Source of the DNA: Marivivens geojensis
Lineage (GTDB): Bacteria; Pseudomonadota; Alphaproteobacteria; Rhodobacterales; Rhodobacteraceae
Assembly: GCF_023540835.1 (NCBI RefSeq)
Contig: NZ_JALKCU010000004.1
Coordinates: 1-64,000 of the forward strand
Reading direction: 5' to 3'
Length of the DNA stretch: 64,000 nt
Shown: positions 52,664 through 62,766 of the stretch, piece by piece
Layout: every line of letters begins with the position of its first letter
Position numbering within the stretch: the stretch's first letter is position 1
The notes under the pieces: model-generated
The model's database searches: none
Told to the model about the DNA's origin: nothing
Seen by the model: the letters and a program-made list of their open reading frames with translations, nothing else
Translations under genes and position numbers: made by a program

Positions 52664-52693
52664 TGAGACAGGTGGGGCAGGGCGGCTGAGACA
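52650..52693 (+). promoter_or_regulatory. TGAGACA repeats between GAF-Fis gene and aldehyde dehydrogenase gene
   Basis: ACCTGTCTCA (52650-52659) and TGAGACAGGT (52664-52673) are perfect inverted repeats spaced by 4 nt, spanning the GAF-Fis stop. A third TGAGACA lies at 52687-52693. Lack of a T-run argues for an operator rather than a terminator. It is the likely target of the GAF-Fis protein. Confidence 0.55.
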
Positions 52694-52773
52694 CCCCCCT
52701 GCACAAGACCCCGTGATTCCAGTCATCTCTTTTGCATACCGCGGCACACGCGGTTCTTAGGAGGAGAAATCAC

Positions 52774-54294
52774 ATGAACCAGATGACCCAAGTCGTCGAC
52801 TATTTCGTTAACCCATTCAAAGACCGCTACGACAACTTTATCGGCGGTAAATGGGTAGCCCCTGTTTCCGGCAAATACTTTGACAACATCACCCCGATCA
52901 CTGGTGAGGTCGTGTGTCAGGTTGCCCGTTCTGACGCTGCAGACATTGAGCTCGCACTGGACGCTGCACATGCTGCAAAAGACGCATGGGGCAAAACATC
53001 CCCTGCAGAGCGTTCGAACATCCTGCTGAAAATCGCGGATCGTCTCGAAGAAAACCTGCACCAGCTCGCATCCGCTGAAACCTGGGATAACGGTAAGCCG
53101 ATCCGTGAAACCGTAAACGCTGACATTCCGCTGTCGGTTGACCATTTCCGTTACTTTGCCGGCGTTCTGCGCGCCCAAGAAGGCAACATGTCGGAAATCG
53201 ATCACGATACCGTTGCGTATCACTTCCACGAGCCGCTCGGCGTTGTTGGTCAGATCATTCCGTGGAACTTCTCGGTTCTGATGGCGGCATGGAAACTGGC
53301 ACCTGCGCTGGCTGCAGGTAACTGCATCGTCCTGAAACCAGCAGAGCAAACCCCTGCTGCGATCATGGTTCTGATCGACATCATCGCAGACCTTCTGCCC
53401 GCTGGCGTCTTGAACATCGTGAACGGCATGGGCGCAGAAGTTGGCGCGCCGCTGGCACGTTCGCCGCGCATCGCAAAAATCGCCTTCACAGGTTCGACCG
53501 AAACGGGCCGCAAAATCATGCAGGCCGCGACCGAAAACCTGATCCCTGTGACTCTGGAACTCGGCGGTAAATCCCCGAACATCTTCTTCTCGGACGTTAT
53601 GGCCGAAGACGACGCATTCCTCGACAAAGCAGTCGAAGGTTTCGTTCTGTTTGCCTTTAACCAAGGCGAAGTTTGCACCTGTCCATCGCGCGCACTGATC
53701 CAAGAAGACATCTACGATCGCTTTATCGAGAAGTGCATCGAGCGTGTAAAAGCGATCAAACAGGGCGACCCGCGCGACATGAACACCATGGTTGGTGCGC
53801 AGGCCTCCCAAGAGCAGCAGGACAAAATCATGTCCTACCTGCAAATCGGTCGTGACGAAGGTGCAGAAGTTCTGGTGGGCGGCGATGCGGCTCGTTTCAA
53901 CGGCGACATTGCGAACGGTTTCTACGTTCAGCCGACCGTTCTGAAAGGCCACAACAAGATGCGCGTGTTCCAAGAAGAAATCTTTGGACCCGTTGTTTCT
54001 GTCACCACCTTCAAAGACGAAGCAGAAGCGCTGCAGATCGCAAACGATACCATGTATGGCCTTGGCGCTGGTGTATGGACCCGTGATGCGACCCGTTGCT
54101 ACCGCTTTGGCCGCGCCATCGAGGCTGGCCGCGTCTGGGTGAACAACTACCACGCATACCCTGCACACGCTGCATTCGGCGGCTACAAACAGTCGGGTAT
54201 TGGTCGTGAAACTCACAAGATGATGCTGGACCACTACCAGCAAACCAAAAACATCCTGATGAGCTACAACCCGAACAAGCTGGGCTTCTTCTAA
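52774..54294 (+). CDS. Aldehyde dehydrogenase (AcoD/Adh-type)
   Basis: 506 residues from [27 protein letters not shown], with AGGAGGAG before the ATG. PWNF (163-166), FTGSTETG (238-245), the base E262 in LELGGKSP and the nucleophile C301 in GEVCTCPSR. This subgroup oxidises acetaldehyde and similar aldehydes and is often governed by an AcoR-like regulator, as here. Acetate formed could feed Acs encoded 2 kb downstream. Confidence 0.93.
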   Translation: MNQMTQVVDYFVNPFKDRYDNFIGGKWVAPVSGKYFDNITPITGEVVCQVARSDAADIELALDAAHAAKDAWGKTSPAERSNILLKIADRLEENLHQLASAETWDNGKPIRETVNADIPLSVDHFRYFAGVLRAQEGNMSEIDHDTVAYHFHEPLGVVGQIIPWNFSVLMAAWKLAPALAAGNCIVLKPAEQTPAAIMVLIDIIADLLPAGVLNIVNGMGAEVGAPLARSPRIAKIAFTGSTETGRKIMQAATENLIPVTLELGGKSPNIFFSDVMAEDDAFLDKAVEGFVLFAFNQGEVCTCPSRALIQEDIYDRFIEKCIERVKAIKQGDPRDMNTMVGAQASQEQQDKIMSYLQIGRDEGAEVLVGGDAARFNGDIANGFYVQPTVLKGHNKMRVFQEEIFGPVVSVTTFKDEAEALQIANDTMYGLGAGVWTRDATRCYRFGRAIEAGRVWVNNYHAYPAHAAFGGYKQSGIGRETHKMMLDHYQQTKNILMSYNPNKLGFF

Positions 54295-54310
54295 GCCTTG
54301 CTTCCTCCAG

Positions 54311-54337
54311 CTGCGGACCCTTAGCCGGGGTCCGCAG
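54311..54337 (+). terminator. Terminator after the aldehyde dehydrogenase gene
   Basis: CTGCGGACCC (54311-54320) pairs perfectly with GGGTCCGCAG (54328-54337) around a 7-nt loop. It is a very stable stem 17 bp past the stop. No T-run, so it may need Rho or act on both converging genes. Confidence 0.65.
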
Positions 54338-54343
54338 TCCCTG

Positions 54344-55276
54344 CTATCTCAAGCGTTCTTTGGGAATGTTATTGAAATAGCGATTGATCACGTCCTCAGT
54401 GATCACCGACCGTTCCACCAGAATATCGAGCGCGTAGAGCGTTACATCGAACAGGCCCATGATCGCGTCGCCGATGATGGCGAGCTTTTTGAGCTGTTCG
54501 TCGGTATAGCTGTCCACGTGCCTCAGATCCCGAACGAAGAATGCGTCACCATCCACCGCTTGCGCAAAGTCGTGACGGCGGATGCGACCGCGATGACGAC
54601 GGGCGAGGCTGACGTGTTTCATTGAAGCAAAGCGCAAGAATTCGAACCCTTGCGTGACGATTTCAGCCTCTAGCTCTCCGTATCGGGGTTCGTTGCGGTA
54701 GAGCGGGAACATGCGCACTTCGGTTTGGAGTGCGATGGCGTTGGAGAGCTTCTTTTTCCCGTGTTCGAGGATTGTTTTCTCGCTGCCTTGGACATCGATT
54801 TTTAGAAAATCGACGGTGGGGATTTCTTTGAGGCTATCCAGTTTCCGCGTTTTGATTTTGATAGCGTCTTTTTCGGTCATGCCCTTCTCAAAGCCGAGGT
54901 AGCGGGCGCTGGACTCATTGGCTGGAAAAATCGATGTAAAGCCGCCTTGTTGATAGAGGTGTAAAGTTTTCTCCTTACCGTCGCCGAGCGCGTGCGGAAG
55001 GTAGGTTTCATTATCCGATTTGCGGTCGTTCAACGCTGCGAGGGCGTCCTCTTGGGGTTCAAAACCAAAAACCTCCGCATGTCCGTGATCGAGGAGCGGT
55101 TTGTAGGATACGTCCCCTTCGATCAGGGGGTTTGCGCCGATATCGAGGACACGCAGGGGTTCAATTGGTCGCAGATCCGCGACGAGCGTGTTCATGCGAC
55201 GAATATCGGCAGGTTTCATGTAATTGTCCGTTACCTCAGTCGTGAACAGGGTGACCCGTTCAAGCCGTGAGTTCAA
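54344..55276 (-). CDS. FkbM-family methyltransferase
   Basis: 310 residues. The SAM-binding motif LRVLDIGANPLIEGDVSYKPLLDHGHAEVFGFEPQEDAL and the later TVDFLKIDVQGSEKTILEHGKKKL are classic FkbM features. Such enzymes methylate sugars, lipids or secondary metabolites. TTG start 3 bp after the GntR stop; an ATG at 55219 is an alternative. It is in line with the GntR gene, so it may be under its control. Confidence 0.88.
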   Translation of the reverse strand: MNSRLERVTLFTTEVTDNYMKPADIRRMNTLVADLRPIEPLRVLDIGANPLIEGDVSYKPLLDHGHAEVFGFEPQEDALAALNDRKSDNETYLPHALGDGKEKTLHLYQQGGFTSIFPANESSARYLGFEKGMTEKDAIKIKTRKLDSLKEIPTVDFLKIDVQGSEKTILEHGKKKLSNAIALQTEVRMFPLYRNEPRYGELEAEIVTQGFEFLRFASMKHVSLARRHRGRIRRHDFAQAVDGDAFFVRDLRHVDSYTDEQLKKLAIIGDAIMGLFDVTLYALDILVERSVITEDVINRYFNNIPKERLR

Positions 55277-55279
55277 CAG

Positions 55280-55954
55280 TTACTTCCGGCCCAATCCTGC
55301 CTCAACCGCGCTGGCGTGTTTGCGGAAGTGACGGTCGATAAGGCGTGCGGCGTCATCGGCTTTGCGCGCTATGACCGCGTCAAAGATGTCTTGGTGTTCG
55401 GCGCGGCTGTCGATGGGCATTTTGCGCCATGGGGCCGCGATTTGGATGTAACGCATCCAGTGGGTCTGATGCAGATCGCGCATGTCGGCCAGCCAACGGT
55501 TGCCGTGGGCGGCGACAGTCGCATCGTGGAAATCACGGTTGGCTTGTTCCCAGTGTTTTGCACGTTCGGCGGGGATCGACTCTTCAACACGGGCGAGGCG
55601 GTGGTGCGCGACGACCAGTCCGCTTTCCCAATCTTGATCGCCCCGTTCGATAGACAGGCGGACGCCCTGCACTTCGATCATGCAGCGCATATCGACCAAT
55701 TCGCGGAAGTCTGACAGAGACACAGGCGCGGCTTTGAACCCCCGTTGACCTTCGGTCGTGACGAGGTTTTCAACGAGCAGCCGCGATAGCGCCTCGCGCA
55801 CGGTAGAGGATCCGACGCCATAGCGCGCGCGTAGCTCTTCGACTCGCATTTTGGCCGACGGCGCGATGGCCCCCGTGAGAAGGGAGTCGCGCAGGTCAGC
55901 GTAGACGCTTTCGATGGCGGTCTTGAAACCGTCTATGTCGCGTTGAAAAGCCAC
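55280..55954 (-). CDS. GntR-family (FCD) transcriptional regulator
   Basis: 224 residues from a GTG. Winged helix SVYADLRDSLLTGAIAPSAKMRVEELRARYGVGSSTVREALSRLLVENLVTTEGQRGFKAAPVS, then an FCD domain with the metal/acid-binding His residues (NRDFHDATVAAHGNRWL, EHQDIFDAVIARKADDAARLI). It is divergent from acs with 294 bp between. It may regulate itself, the FkbM gene or acs. Confidence 0.88.
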   Translation of the reverse strand: MAFQRDIDGFKTAIESVYADLRDSLLTGAIAPSAKMRVEELRARYGVGSSTVREALSRLLVENLVTTEGQRGFKAAPVSLSDFRELVDMRCMIEVQGVRLSIERGDQDWESGLVVAHHRLARVEESIPAERAKHWEQANRDFHDATVAAHGNRWLADMRDLHQTHWMRYIQIAAPWRKMPIDSRAEHQDIFDAVIARKADDAARLIDRHFRKHASAVEAGLGRK

Positions 55955-55979
55955 CGGCCCGTTTTTCCCATTCTTTGGT

Positions 55980-55994
55980 CGTATATGCGTATAT
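55980..55994. promoter_or_regulatory. CGTATAT direct repeat upstream of the GntR gene
   Basis: CGTATAT occurs twice (55980-55986 and 55988-55994). Together they also make an imperfect palindrome TATA-N4-TATA, 26 bp before the GntR start. A self-operator is plausible. Confidence 0.35.
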
Positions 55995-56248
55995 CGGTTG
56001 TCCGGTCGCGTCTGTCAAAGGTCTGAAAGTGCCGTTGCGTCAAACTGCCGAAAAACAAAGGAAAATTCGCTGATTTGCAAAACGGTTTACTGATTTTCAA
56101 GCATTCTGGTAAAAGATTTTACAAAAAAATACTGTTAGCGCTTATGTTTATGAGGCCGTTGACAGAAAAATGGTGTATGACCACAGTCAAGTAAGCTTGG
56201 GGAGAGGAGCCCCAAGCCGAGATTTACAAAATGCTCGGGAGGAATTTC

Positions 56249-58201
56249 ATGACTGACAAGATTTATCCGCCGTCCGAAGAGGTGGTGAAGCGCGCACATA
56301 TTGATGCCGCTAAATACAAAGAGATGTATGCGGCTTCGGTGAACGATCCCGTCGCATTCTGGGGTGAGCACGGTAAGCGTCTGGACTGGATGCAGCCTTA
56401 CTCTCGGGTAAAGAACACATCGTTCGAACACGGCAAGGTCGACATCAAGTGGTTCGAAGATGGCGTTATCAATGCAGCATATAACTGTGTAGATCGTCAC
56501 CTCGCGACCCGTGGCGATCAGACCGCGATCATTTTCGAGCCGGACTCGCCAGATGAGCCTGCACAGCACATCACCTATAATGAGCTGTCCGAAAAGGTGA
56601 ACCGTTTTGCGAACGTCCTGCTGAGCCAAGGCGTGATGCGCGGCGACCGCGTTGTGATCTATCTTCCGATGATCCCAGAAGCAGCTTACGCTATGCTCGC
56701 TTGTGCGCGTATCGGCGCTGTTCACTCGATCGTTTTCGCGGGCTTCTCGCCTGACGCGCTGGCAAACCGCATCAACGACTCTGGTGCGAAAGTGGTTATC
56801 ACTGCTGACACAGCACCGCGTGGTGGCCGTCGGACAGCCCTGAAGTCCAACTGTGACGCAGCGCTGTTGCACTGCTCTGACAAGGTGCGTTGCCTTGTTG
56901 TGAAACACACTGGTGATCAGACCACTTGGATTGATGGCCGTGACGTTGACGTGAAATACCTCATGTCCCACGCATCGCCAGAGTGCCCTGCACGTCCGAT
57001 GAACGCAGAAGACCCGCTGTTCATTCTCTACACGTCGGGTTCGACTGGTAAACCGAAGGGCGTCGTCCATTCGACCGGTGGTTATCTGGTCTATGCAGCG
57101 ATGACCCACGAATACACCTTCGACTACCATGAAGGCGACGTATACTGGTGTACCGCTGACGTGGGTTGGGTGACTGGACACTCTTACATCGTCTACGGTC
57201 CTCTCGCTAACGGCGGCACCACCCTGATGTTCGAAGGCGTGCCGACCTATCCAGACGCTGGCCGTTTCTGGGCTGTTTGTGAAAAGCACAAAGTGACCCA
57301 GTTCTACACTGCGCCGACTGCGATCCGTTCGCTGATGGGCATGGGTAAAGAGTTCGTGGAAAAATACGACCTGTCGTCGATCCGCATCCTCGGCACCGTA
57401 GGTGAGCCGATCAACCCAGAAGCCTGGAACTGGTACAACGATGTTGTCGGTAAAGGGAATTGCCCGATCGTCGATACATGGTGGCAGACCGAAACGGGTG
57501 GTCACATGCTGACACCGCTTCCGGGTGCGACGCCGACCAAGCCGGGCTCGGCAACCACGCCGTTCTTTGGTGTGCAGCCGGTTCTGCTTGATGCGACGAC
57601 TGGTAAAGAGATCGACGAAGTTGAGGCAGAAGGCGTTCTGTGTATCAAAGACTCTTGGCCGGGTCAGATGCGCACCGTTTACGGTGACCACGAACGCTTT
57701 ATGCAGACCTACTTCTCTGACTTCAAAGGCTACTACTTCACAGGTGACGGCTGCCGCCGTGACGCAGACGGTTACTACTGGATCACTGGCCGCGTCGATG
57801 ACGTGATCAACGTATCGGGTCACCGTATGGGCACCGCCGAAGTGGAATCCGCACTGGTGGCACACGCTGCTGTCGCTGAGGCTGCTGTTGTTGGCTACCC
57901 GCACGACATCAAAGGTCAGGGCATTTACTGCTACGTCACCTTGATGAACGGTGTGGAGCCGACCGCCGAACTTCAGAAAGAGCTCGAAGTTTGGGTTCGC
58001 ACAGAGATCGGTCCGATTGCAAAGCCGGACGTGATCCAGTGGGCACCTGGTCTGCCTAAGACCCGTTCGGGTAAAATCATGCGCCGCATCCTGCGCAAGA
58101 TCGCAGAAAACGACACCGGAAGCCTCGGCGATACTTCTACGCTTGCCGATCCGTCTGTTGTAGACGATCTTATTAAGAATTCGGTCCACAATAAGGGCTG
58201 A
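56249..58201 (+). CDS. acs: Acetyl-CoA synthetase
   Basis: 650 residues from [19 protein letters not shown], with GGGAGGAA 5 nt upstream. ATP motif [34 protein letters not shown], and the C-terminal acetylatable Lys loop [11 protein letters not shown] are all intact. It turns acetate, ATP and CoA into acetyl-CoA. It heads the block with DUF4212 and a symporter, an acetate uptake and use unit. Confidence 0.96.
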   Translation: MTDKIYPPSEEVVKRAHIDAAKYKEMYAASVNDPVAFWGEHGKRLDWMQPYSRVKNTSFEHGKVDIKWFEDGVINAAYNCVDRHLATRGDQTAIIFEPDSPDEPAQHITYNELSEKVNRFANVLLSQGVMRGDRVVIYLPMIPEAAYAMLACARIGAVHSIVFAGFSPDALANRINDSGAKVVITADTAPRGGRRTALKSNCDAALLHCSDKVRCLVVKHTGDQTTWIDGRDVDVKYLMSHASPECPARPMNAEDPLFILYTSGSTGKPKGVVHSTGGYLVYAAMTHEYTFDYHEGDVYWCTADVGWVTGHSYIVYGPLANGGTTLMFEGVPTYPDAGRFWAVCEKHKVTQFYTAPTAIRSLMGMGKEFVEKYDLSSIRILGTVGEPINPEAWNWYNDVVGKGNCPIVDTWWQTETGGHMLTPLPGATPTKPGSATTPFFGVQPVLLDATTGKEIDEVEAEGVLCIKDSWPGQMRTVYGDHERFMQTYFSDFKGYYFTGDGCRRDADGYYWITGRVDDVINVSGHRMGTAEVESALVAHAAVAEAAVVGYPHDIKGQGIYCYVTLMNGVEPTAELQKELEVWVRTEIGPIAKPDVIQWAPGLPKTRSGKIMRRILRKIAENDTGSLGDTSTLADPSVVDDLIKNSVHNKG

Positions 58202-58208
58202 ACCGTAT

Positions 58209-58310
58209 GAACGCGGGAACTTCACCCGCGTTCTACTTAAACCCCGAAAGGGGGGAGGGAGCAGGGCGTACGCGCCCTGTTATATTACCCTTCGGTTGAG
58301 GGACCGAAGG
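58209..58310 (+). promoter_or_regulatory. Structured leader between acs and the DUF4212 gene (four hairpins)
   Basis: Perfect stems: GAACGCGGG/CCCGCGTTC (58209-58233), CCCC/GGGG with GAAA loop (58242-58253), CAGGGCG/CGCCCTG (58262-58279) and CCTTCGGT/ACCGAAGG (58289-58310). There is no long T-run, so it may set mRNA stability or partial readthrough between acs and the transporter genes. Confidence 0.55.
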
Positions 58311-58333
58311 TGGGGTAACTTGGAGGAAATTCA

Positions 58334-58591
58334 ATGGCTAACAATGGCGACAACAACGCCTACTGGGCAGCCAACAAGCGGATCATCGGCATCAGCCTCG
58401 TGATCTGGTTTGTTGTTTCGTTCGGTTTTGGCATCCTGCTGCGTCCGGTGCTTTCGGGCATCGCAATCGGTGGCACCGATCTGGGCTTCTGGTTCGCACA
58501 ACAAGGTTCGATTCTTGTCTTTCTTGTTCTTATCTTTGTCTACGCTGCAAAGATGAACAAGCTCGACAAAGAGCACGGCGTGGACGAGTAA
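58334..58591 (+). CDS. DUF4212 small subunit of the solute symporter
   Basis: 85 residues. YWAANKRIIGISLVIWFVVSFGFGILLRP and FWFAQQGSILVFLVLIFVYAAKMNKLDKEHGV are the DUF4212 pattern with two membrane helices. These proteins pair with the VC_2705-type sodium:solute symporter, encoded 12 bp downstream. GGAGG precedes the ATG. Needed partner rather than independent transporter. Confidence 0.94.
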   Translation: MANNGDNNAYWAANKRIIGISLVIWFVVSFGFGILLRPVLSGIAIGGTDLGFWFAQQGSILVFLVLIFVYAAKMNKLDKEHGVDE

Positions 58592-58603
58592 GGAGCATTA
58601 CCA

Positions 58604-60358
58604 ATGGATCAGTTTACGCTTAACCTGCTTGTTGTAGGTGCGACTTTCGCGCTCTACATCGGCATCGCGATCTGGGCACGCGCCGGATCTACATCTGAAT
58701 TCTATGCTGCAGGCCGTGGTGTTCACCCGGTTCTGAACGGCATGGCAACCGGCGCTGACTGGATGTCGGCAGCATCGTTCATCTCGATGGCTGGTATTAT
58801 CGCATTCGGCGGCTACGACACCTCGGCTTACCTCATGGGTTGGACCGGTGGTTACGTTCTGCTCGCAATGCTTCTGGCACCTTACCTGCGCAAGTTCGGT
58901 AAGTTCACCGTGCCGGAATTCATCGGCGACCGTTTCTACAGCCAAACTGCACGTACCGTTGCAGTTATCTGTCTGATCATCGCGTCGGTCACCTACGTTA
59001 TCGGTCAGATGACCGGCGTTGGCGTTGCGTTCTCGCGCTTCCTCGAAGTGTCGAACTCGACCGGCCTGTTCATCGGTGCGGCTATCGTATTCATGTACGC
59101 TGTTCTCGGCGGCATGAAAGGCATCACCTACACTCAGGTTGCTCAGTACGTTGTTCTCATCATCGCATACACCATTCCGGCTGTGTTCATCTCGCTCCAG
59201 CTGACTGGTAACCCGATCCCGGGTCTGGGTCTGTTCTCTGACTCTGTTGCGACCGGCCAGCCGATCCTTCAGGACCTCGAAGGTCTGCTGAGCGATCTCG
59301 GCTTCAAGTCCTACCTTGAGCAGTCTGACACCACCCTGAACATGTTCCTGTTCACCGTATCGCTCATGATCGGTACCGCAGGTCTGCCACACGTTATCGT
59401 TCGCTTCTTCACGGTTCCGACCGTTAAGGACGCACGTTCGTCGGCTGGTTGGGCACTGGTGTTCATCGCGCTGCTGTACCTGACTGCTCCGGCTGTTGGT
59501 GCAATGGCTCGTCTGAACCTGATCAACACCTTCTACCCGAACGGCACTTCGGAAGCTGCGCTTTCGCTGGCTGAAATCGAAGCTGGTGTAGACGCACAGG
59601 GCAACGATGTGAACTGGGTGAACAACTGGGCTAAAACCGGTCTGTTGTCCTTCGACGACAAAAACGGCGACGGCGCAATCACCTACGCAAACGGCGACGC
59701 AAACGAGCTGACCGTTAACCGTGACATCATGGTTCTGGCTAACCCAGAAATCGCACAGCTTCCGGGCTGGGTGATCGCGCTGGTTGCTGCTGGTGGTCTT
59801 GCTGCCGCGCTTTCGACCGCTGCGGGCCTTCTGATGGCTATCGCATCGGCTGTTTCGCACGACCTGATCAAATCTCAGATCAACCCGAACATCTCGGAAA
59901 AAGGCGAACTGATGGCTGCACGTGTTGCAATGGCTGTTGCTATTGCAGTTGCAACCTGGCTCGGCCTTAACCCTCCGGGCTTCGCTGCACAAACCGTTGC
60001 TCTCGCATTCGGTCTGGCTGCTGCGTCGATCTTCCCTGCGATCCTGATGGGCATCTTCTCGAAGCGCATCAACAACAAGGGCGCAGTGGCTGGTATGCTC
60101 GCTGGTCTGATCACAACCATCATCTACATCTTTCTGCACAAAGGTTGGTTCTTCGTCGCATCGACTGCGTCCTTCTCGGATGCTGACCCGCTGCTTCTGT
60201 CGATCAAATCGACCTCGTTCGGTGCTGTAGGTGCTCTGATCAACTTCATCGTAGCTTACATCGTGTCCAACGCGACCGACGAAGTTCCGGCTGACGTTCA
60301 AGAGCTGGTTGAAAGCATCCGCATTCCGCGCGGTGCAGGTTCGGCTGTTGACCACTAA
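58604..60358 (+). CDS. Sodium:solute symporter, acetate permease (ActP/VC_2705) type
   Basis: 584 residues with about 13 membrane segments. The SSS motifs are visible in EFYAAGRGVHPVLNGMATGADWMSAASFISMAGIIAFGGYD and in GTAGLPHVIVRFFTVPTVKDARSSAGWAL, and the end has FIVAYIVSNATDEVPADVQELVESIRIPRG. A hydrophilic loop at 300-380 has a DKNGDG-type calcium-like sequence. Fits acetate/pyruvate uptake next to acs. Confidence 0.93.
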   Translation: MDQFTLNLLVVGATFALYIGIAIWARAGSTSEFYAAGRGVHPVLNGMATGADWMSAASFISMAGIIAFGGYDTSAYLMGWTGGYVLLAMLLAPYLRKFGKFTVPEFIGDRFYSQTARTVAVICLIIASVTYVIGQMTGVGVAFSRFLEVSNSTGLFIGAAIVFMYAVLGGMKGITYTQVAQYVVLIIAYTIPAVFISLQLTGNPIPGLGLFSDSVATGQPILQDLEGLLSDLGFKSYLEQSDTTLNMFLFTVSLMIGTAGLPHVIVRFFTVPTVKDARSSAGWALVFIALLYLTAPAVGAMARLNLINTFYPNGTSEAALSLAEIEAGVDAQGNDVNWVNNWAKTGLLSFDDKNGDGAITYANGDANELTVNRDIMVLANPEIAQLPGWVIALVAAGGLAAALSTAAGLLMAIASAVSHDLIKSQINPNISEKGELMAARVAMAVAIAVATWLGLNPPGFAAQTVALAFGLAAASIFPAILMGIFSKRINNKGAVAGMLAGLITTIIYIFLHKGWFFVASTASFSDADPLLLSIKSTSFGAVGALINFIVAYIVSNATDEVPADVQELVESIRIPRGAGSAVDH

Positions 60359-60403
60359 GGTTGACGTAGGTCAGTGCAAAACCTGACCCGTGACAATATG
60401 ATC

Positions 60404-60434
60404 GGGCGCGGGAGTATATCCCGCGCCCTTTTTT
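60404..60434 (+). terminator. Terminator after the symporter gene
   Basis: GGGCGCGGG (60404-60412) pairs perfectly with CCCGCGCCC (60420-60428), 7-nt loop, then T6. Textbook rho-independent terminator separating the transporter genes from the DUF294 gene. Confidence 0.92.
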
Positions 60435-60449
60435 GATCACGAGGCTCCT

Positions 60450-62261
60450 TTGGAACACGCAGATATAATCCGGTTTCTCGCAACCACTCACCCTTATGAC
60501 GGACTAGAGCGGCACGACCTCAAAACGGTCGGTGCGGGGCTGATCCGACGTGATGTGGTGACGGGCGAAACGATCTACAGCCATGATGATCCACTCGACG
60601 GGGTCTATCTGATTGAGGACGGTACGGTTGAGATCACGGATGCCTCTGGAGCATTGGTGTCAATTTTGGGCGCACGGAACCATTTCGGTGAACGTGGGCT
60701 TTTGCGTGACGGGAAGGCCGCAACCAATGCCCGCGCAGCGAGCGACTGTGTGCTCCATCTTTTCCCTGCCGAAGCGTTCCTGAATGCAGTTAAACACTTC
60801 GCCACCTTTAACCGATATTTCACCCGCGGCGGTGCCCGTGGCATCACCCAAGGCGGGATTTTAACGCTGCATGTCGCTGACATGCTGGCTCATGAACCGA
60901 TCACGTGCGCGCCCGATCTTCCGATCAAGGATGCTGCGCGACTGATGCGGGATGAACGTATTTCATCGCTCGGGATCGAGGAAAACGACCAGTTGATCGG
61001 TATCCTCACCGTGCGCGATATGAATAACAAAGTGCTGGCAGAGGGTCTAAATCCCGACCTGCCAGTGTACACCATCATGACCCGAAATCCTGTGACGCTG
61101 GACCCGTCCGCGTTGGGGTCGGACGTGATGCACATGATGATAGACCACCGCATCGGTCATTTGCCCATCGTTGAAAACGGCAAGTTCCGTGGGATGATCA
61201 CCCAAACTGACCTGACACGGTTCCTCGCGACCTCGCAGGCGCATATGATCGCTGACTTAGGGCGGGCAACGAGTGTCGAGGAAATGGCAGAGGTGACCAA
61301 ACGCCTGCCTGATTTCCTGATGCAGTTGGTCGGTAGCCACCTCGCTCATGATGTTGTCACTCGCAAGGTGACGGATGTGGCCGATATCGTGACCCGCCGA
61401 TTGCTCAAGATGGCTGAGGTGAAATTCGGTCCTGCGCCCGTTCCCTATTGCTGGGCGGCCTGTGGTAGCCAAGGTCGTCGGGAACAAGCGGGTGTGTCGG
61501 ATCAGGACAACTGTCTGATTATCCATGACAGCGCAACCGATGACGATATGCGTTATTTTGCGCAGCTTGCGACTTTTGTCTGCGATGGGTTGAACGCCTG
61601 CGGTTATGTCTATTGCCCCGGTGATATGATGGCGACGGCGGATCGTTGGCGGCAGCGTCTATCGGTCTGGCAGAGCTATTTCCGCATGTGGATCGCAAAG
61701 CCGAACGAAGAGGCGCAAATGCTCGCCTCTGTCATGTTTGATTTACGACCGATCGCGGGGGACGAAACGTTATTTGCGGACCTTCAGGGTGATACTCTGG
61801 CGATGGCGGTCAAGGACTCGATCTTTGTCGCACATATGGCCTCAAACTCGTTGAAACACGTACCACCGCTGTCGCTATTCCGTGGGTTTGCGACGATCAA
61901 ATCGGGTGAACACCGCAATACGCTCGACATGAAACATAACGGCGTGGTCCCGATTGTTGACCTTGGGCGGATCTATGCGCTCAAGGGTCAGATCGGTGCG
62001 GTGAACACGCGGGCACGGATCGACAGCGCGATTGAGGCGGGTATCGTGTCCGAGGCAGGGGGCGCGGACCTTTTGGCGGCATATGACACCATCGCCAGCG
62101 TGCGCCTCAACCATCAAGCGGCACAGGTACGTGCGGGGCAAAAGCCCGATAACTACCTGACGCCATCATCGTTACCAGCATTCGAACGGTCGCACCTTCG
62201 CGATGCGTTCGTCATCGTAAGAACCATGCAAAGCGCTCTGTCGTCATCGGCAGCGCGTTAA
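60450..62261 (+). CDS. cNMP-binding / CBS / DUF294 nucleotidyltransferase-like signalling protein
   Basis: 603 residues from a TTG with GAGG upstream. Order: cyclic-nucleotide-binding-like domain (1-120: GVYLIEDGTVEITDASGALV, FGERGLLRDGKAATNARA), paired CBS domains (145-270), then DUF294 with the nucleotidyltransferase-type CGSQGRREQAGVSDQDN near 337 and its C-terminal helical domain. Such proteins occur beside acs in Proteobacteria and probably sense energy state to tune acetate use. Confidence 0.92.
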   Translation: MEHADIIRFLATTHPYDGLERHDLKTVGAGLIRRDVVTGETIYSHDDPLDGVYLIEDGTVEITDASGALVSILGARNHFGERGLLRDGKAATNARAASDCVLHLFPAEAFLNAVKHFATFNRYFTRGGARGITQGGILTLHVADMLAHEPITCAPDLPIKDAARLMRDERISSLGIEENDQLIGILTVRDMNNKVLAEGLNPDLPVYTIMTRNPVTLDPSALGSDVMHMMIDHRIGHLPIVENGKFRGMITQTDLTRFLATSQAHMIADLGRATSVEEMAEVTKRLPDFLMQLVGSHLAHDVVTRKVTDVADIVTRRLLKMAEVKFGPAPVPYCWAACGSQGRREQAGVSDQDNCLIIHDSATDDDMRYFAQLATFVCDGLNACGYVYCPGDMMATADRWRQRLSVWQSYFRMWIAKPNEEAQMLASVMFDLRPIAGDETLFADLQGDTLAMAVKDSIFVAHMASNSLKHVPPLSLFRGFATIKSGEHRNTLDMKHNGVVPIVDLGRIYALKGQIGAVNTRARIDSAIEAGIVSEAGGADLLAAYDTIASVRLNHQAAQVRAGQKPDNYLTPSSLPAFERSHLRDAFVIVRTMQSALSSSAAR

Positions 62262-62271
62262 GGGAGGACGC

Positions 62272-62760
62272 ATGTTATATGAATTAGTCGCGGTCGTGAT
62301 CGCGGGCGTGGGTATGGCAGGGATTGCTTTTGGTCTGCGAAAATTGACCGGCAATCGCGCGCCCCAGTGGATCGTGCCTGTGATGGCTGGCCTCGGTATG
62401 TTGGGGCTGAGCATCTACAATGAATACGCGTGGTATGGTGTGACGTCGGGCGGTCTGCCTGAGGGTGCAGAAGTCATCGATACCGCCGAGGTAAAGGCGT
62501 TTTACAAACCTTGGACCTATGCATGGCCCCAAGTCGAAGGGTTCTTGGCCGTTGCTGATATCACTGACATTGCAACGACAGGCGAACGCGAGGCGGACCT
62601 CTATCGTATGATGCGTTGGCAACCGGCGCAGATCATCTCTGTTCGGTTCAAGTGTGAAACTTTGGAAATTGCGCGGGTTTTGACGGATGGAAGTGCAGAG
62701 CCTTTTGCACCGCTTGATCCCCAAGACCCAATGATGCGGGCGGTTTGTTCCCGCTCTTAA
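62272..62760 (+). CDS. Small membrane-linked conserved protein
   Basis: 162 residues. Two hydrophobic segments at the start (LYELVAVVIAGVGMAGIAFGLRKL and PQWIVPVMAGLGMLGLSIYNEYAW), then a globular part with TYAWPQVEGFLAVADI and RMMRWQPAQIISVRF. The globular part probably faces the periplasm. It lies 10 bp after the DUF294 gene and 6 bp before the response regulator, so it is in the same operon. No function known to me. Confidence 0.75.
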   Translation: MLYELVAVVIAGVGMAGIAFGLRKLTGNRAPQWIVPVMAGLGMLGLSIYNEYAWYGVTSGGLPEGAEVIDTAEVKAFYKPWTYAWPQVEGFLAVADITDIATTGEREADLYRMMRWQPAQIISVRFKCETLEIARVLTDGSAEPFAPLDPQDPMMRAVCSRS

Positions 62761-62766
62761 TAGTGT

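Noticed and set aside
52723-54243. 506-codon open frame antisense to the aldehyde dehydrogenase
   Set aside because: Same codon-bias effect. The plus strand has a complete ALDH with good start site and motifs.
56135-58225. 696-codon open frame antisense to acs
   Set aside because: The plus strand encodes a full acetyl-CoA synthetase with all motifs. The antisense frame stays open because TTA, CTA and TCA codons are rare, and its product is Cys/His/Arg-rich with no family features.
58598-60355. 585-codon open frame antisense to the symporter
   Set aside because: Mirror of a strongly biased membrane-protein gene. The frame has no ribosome site, and its product is a low-complexity hydrophilic chain.
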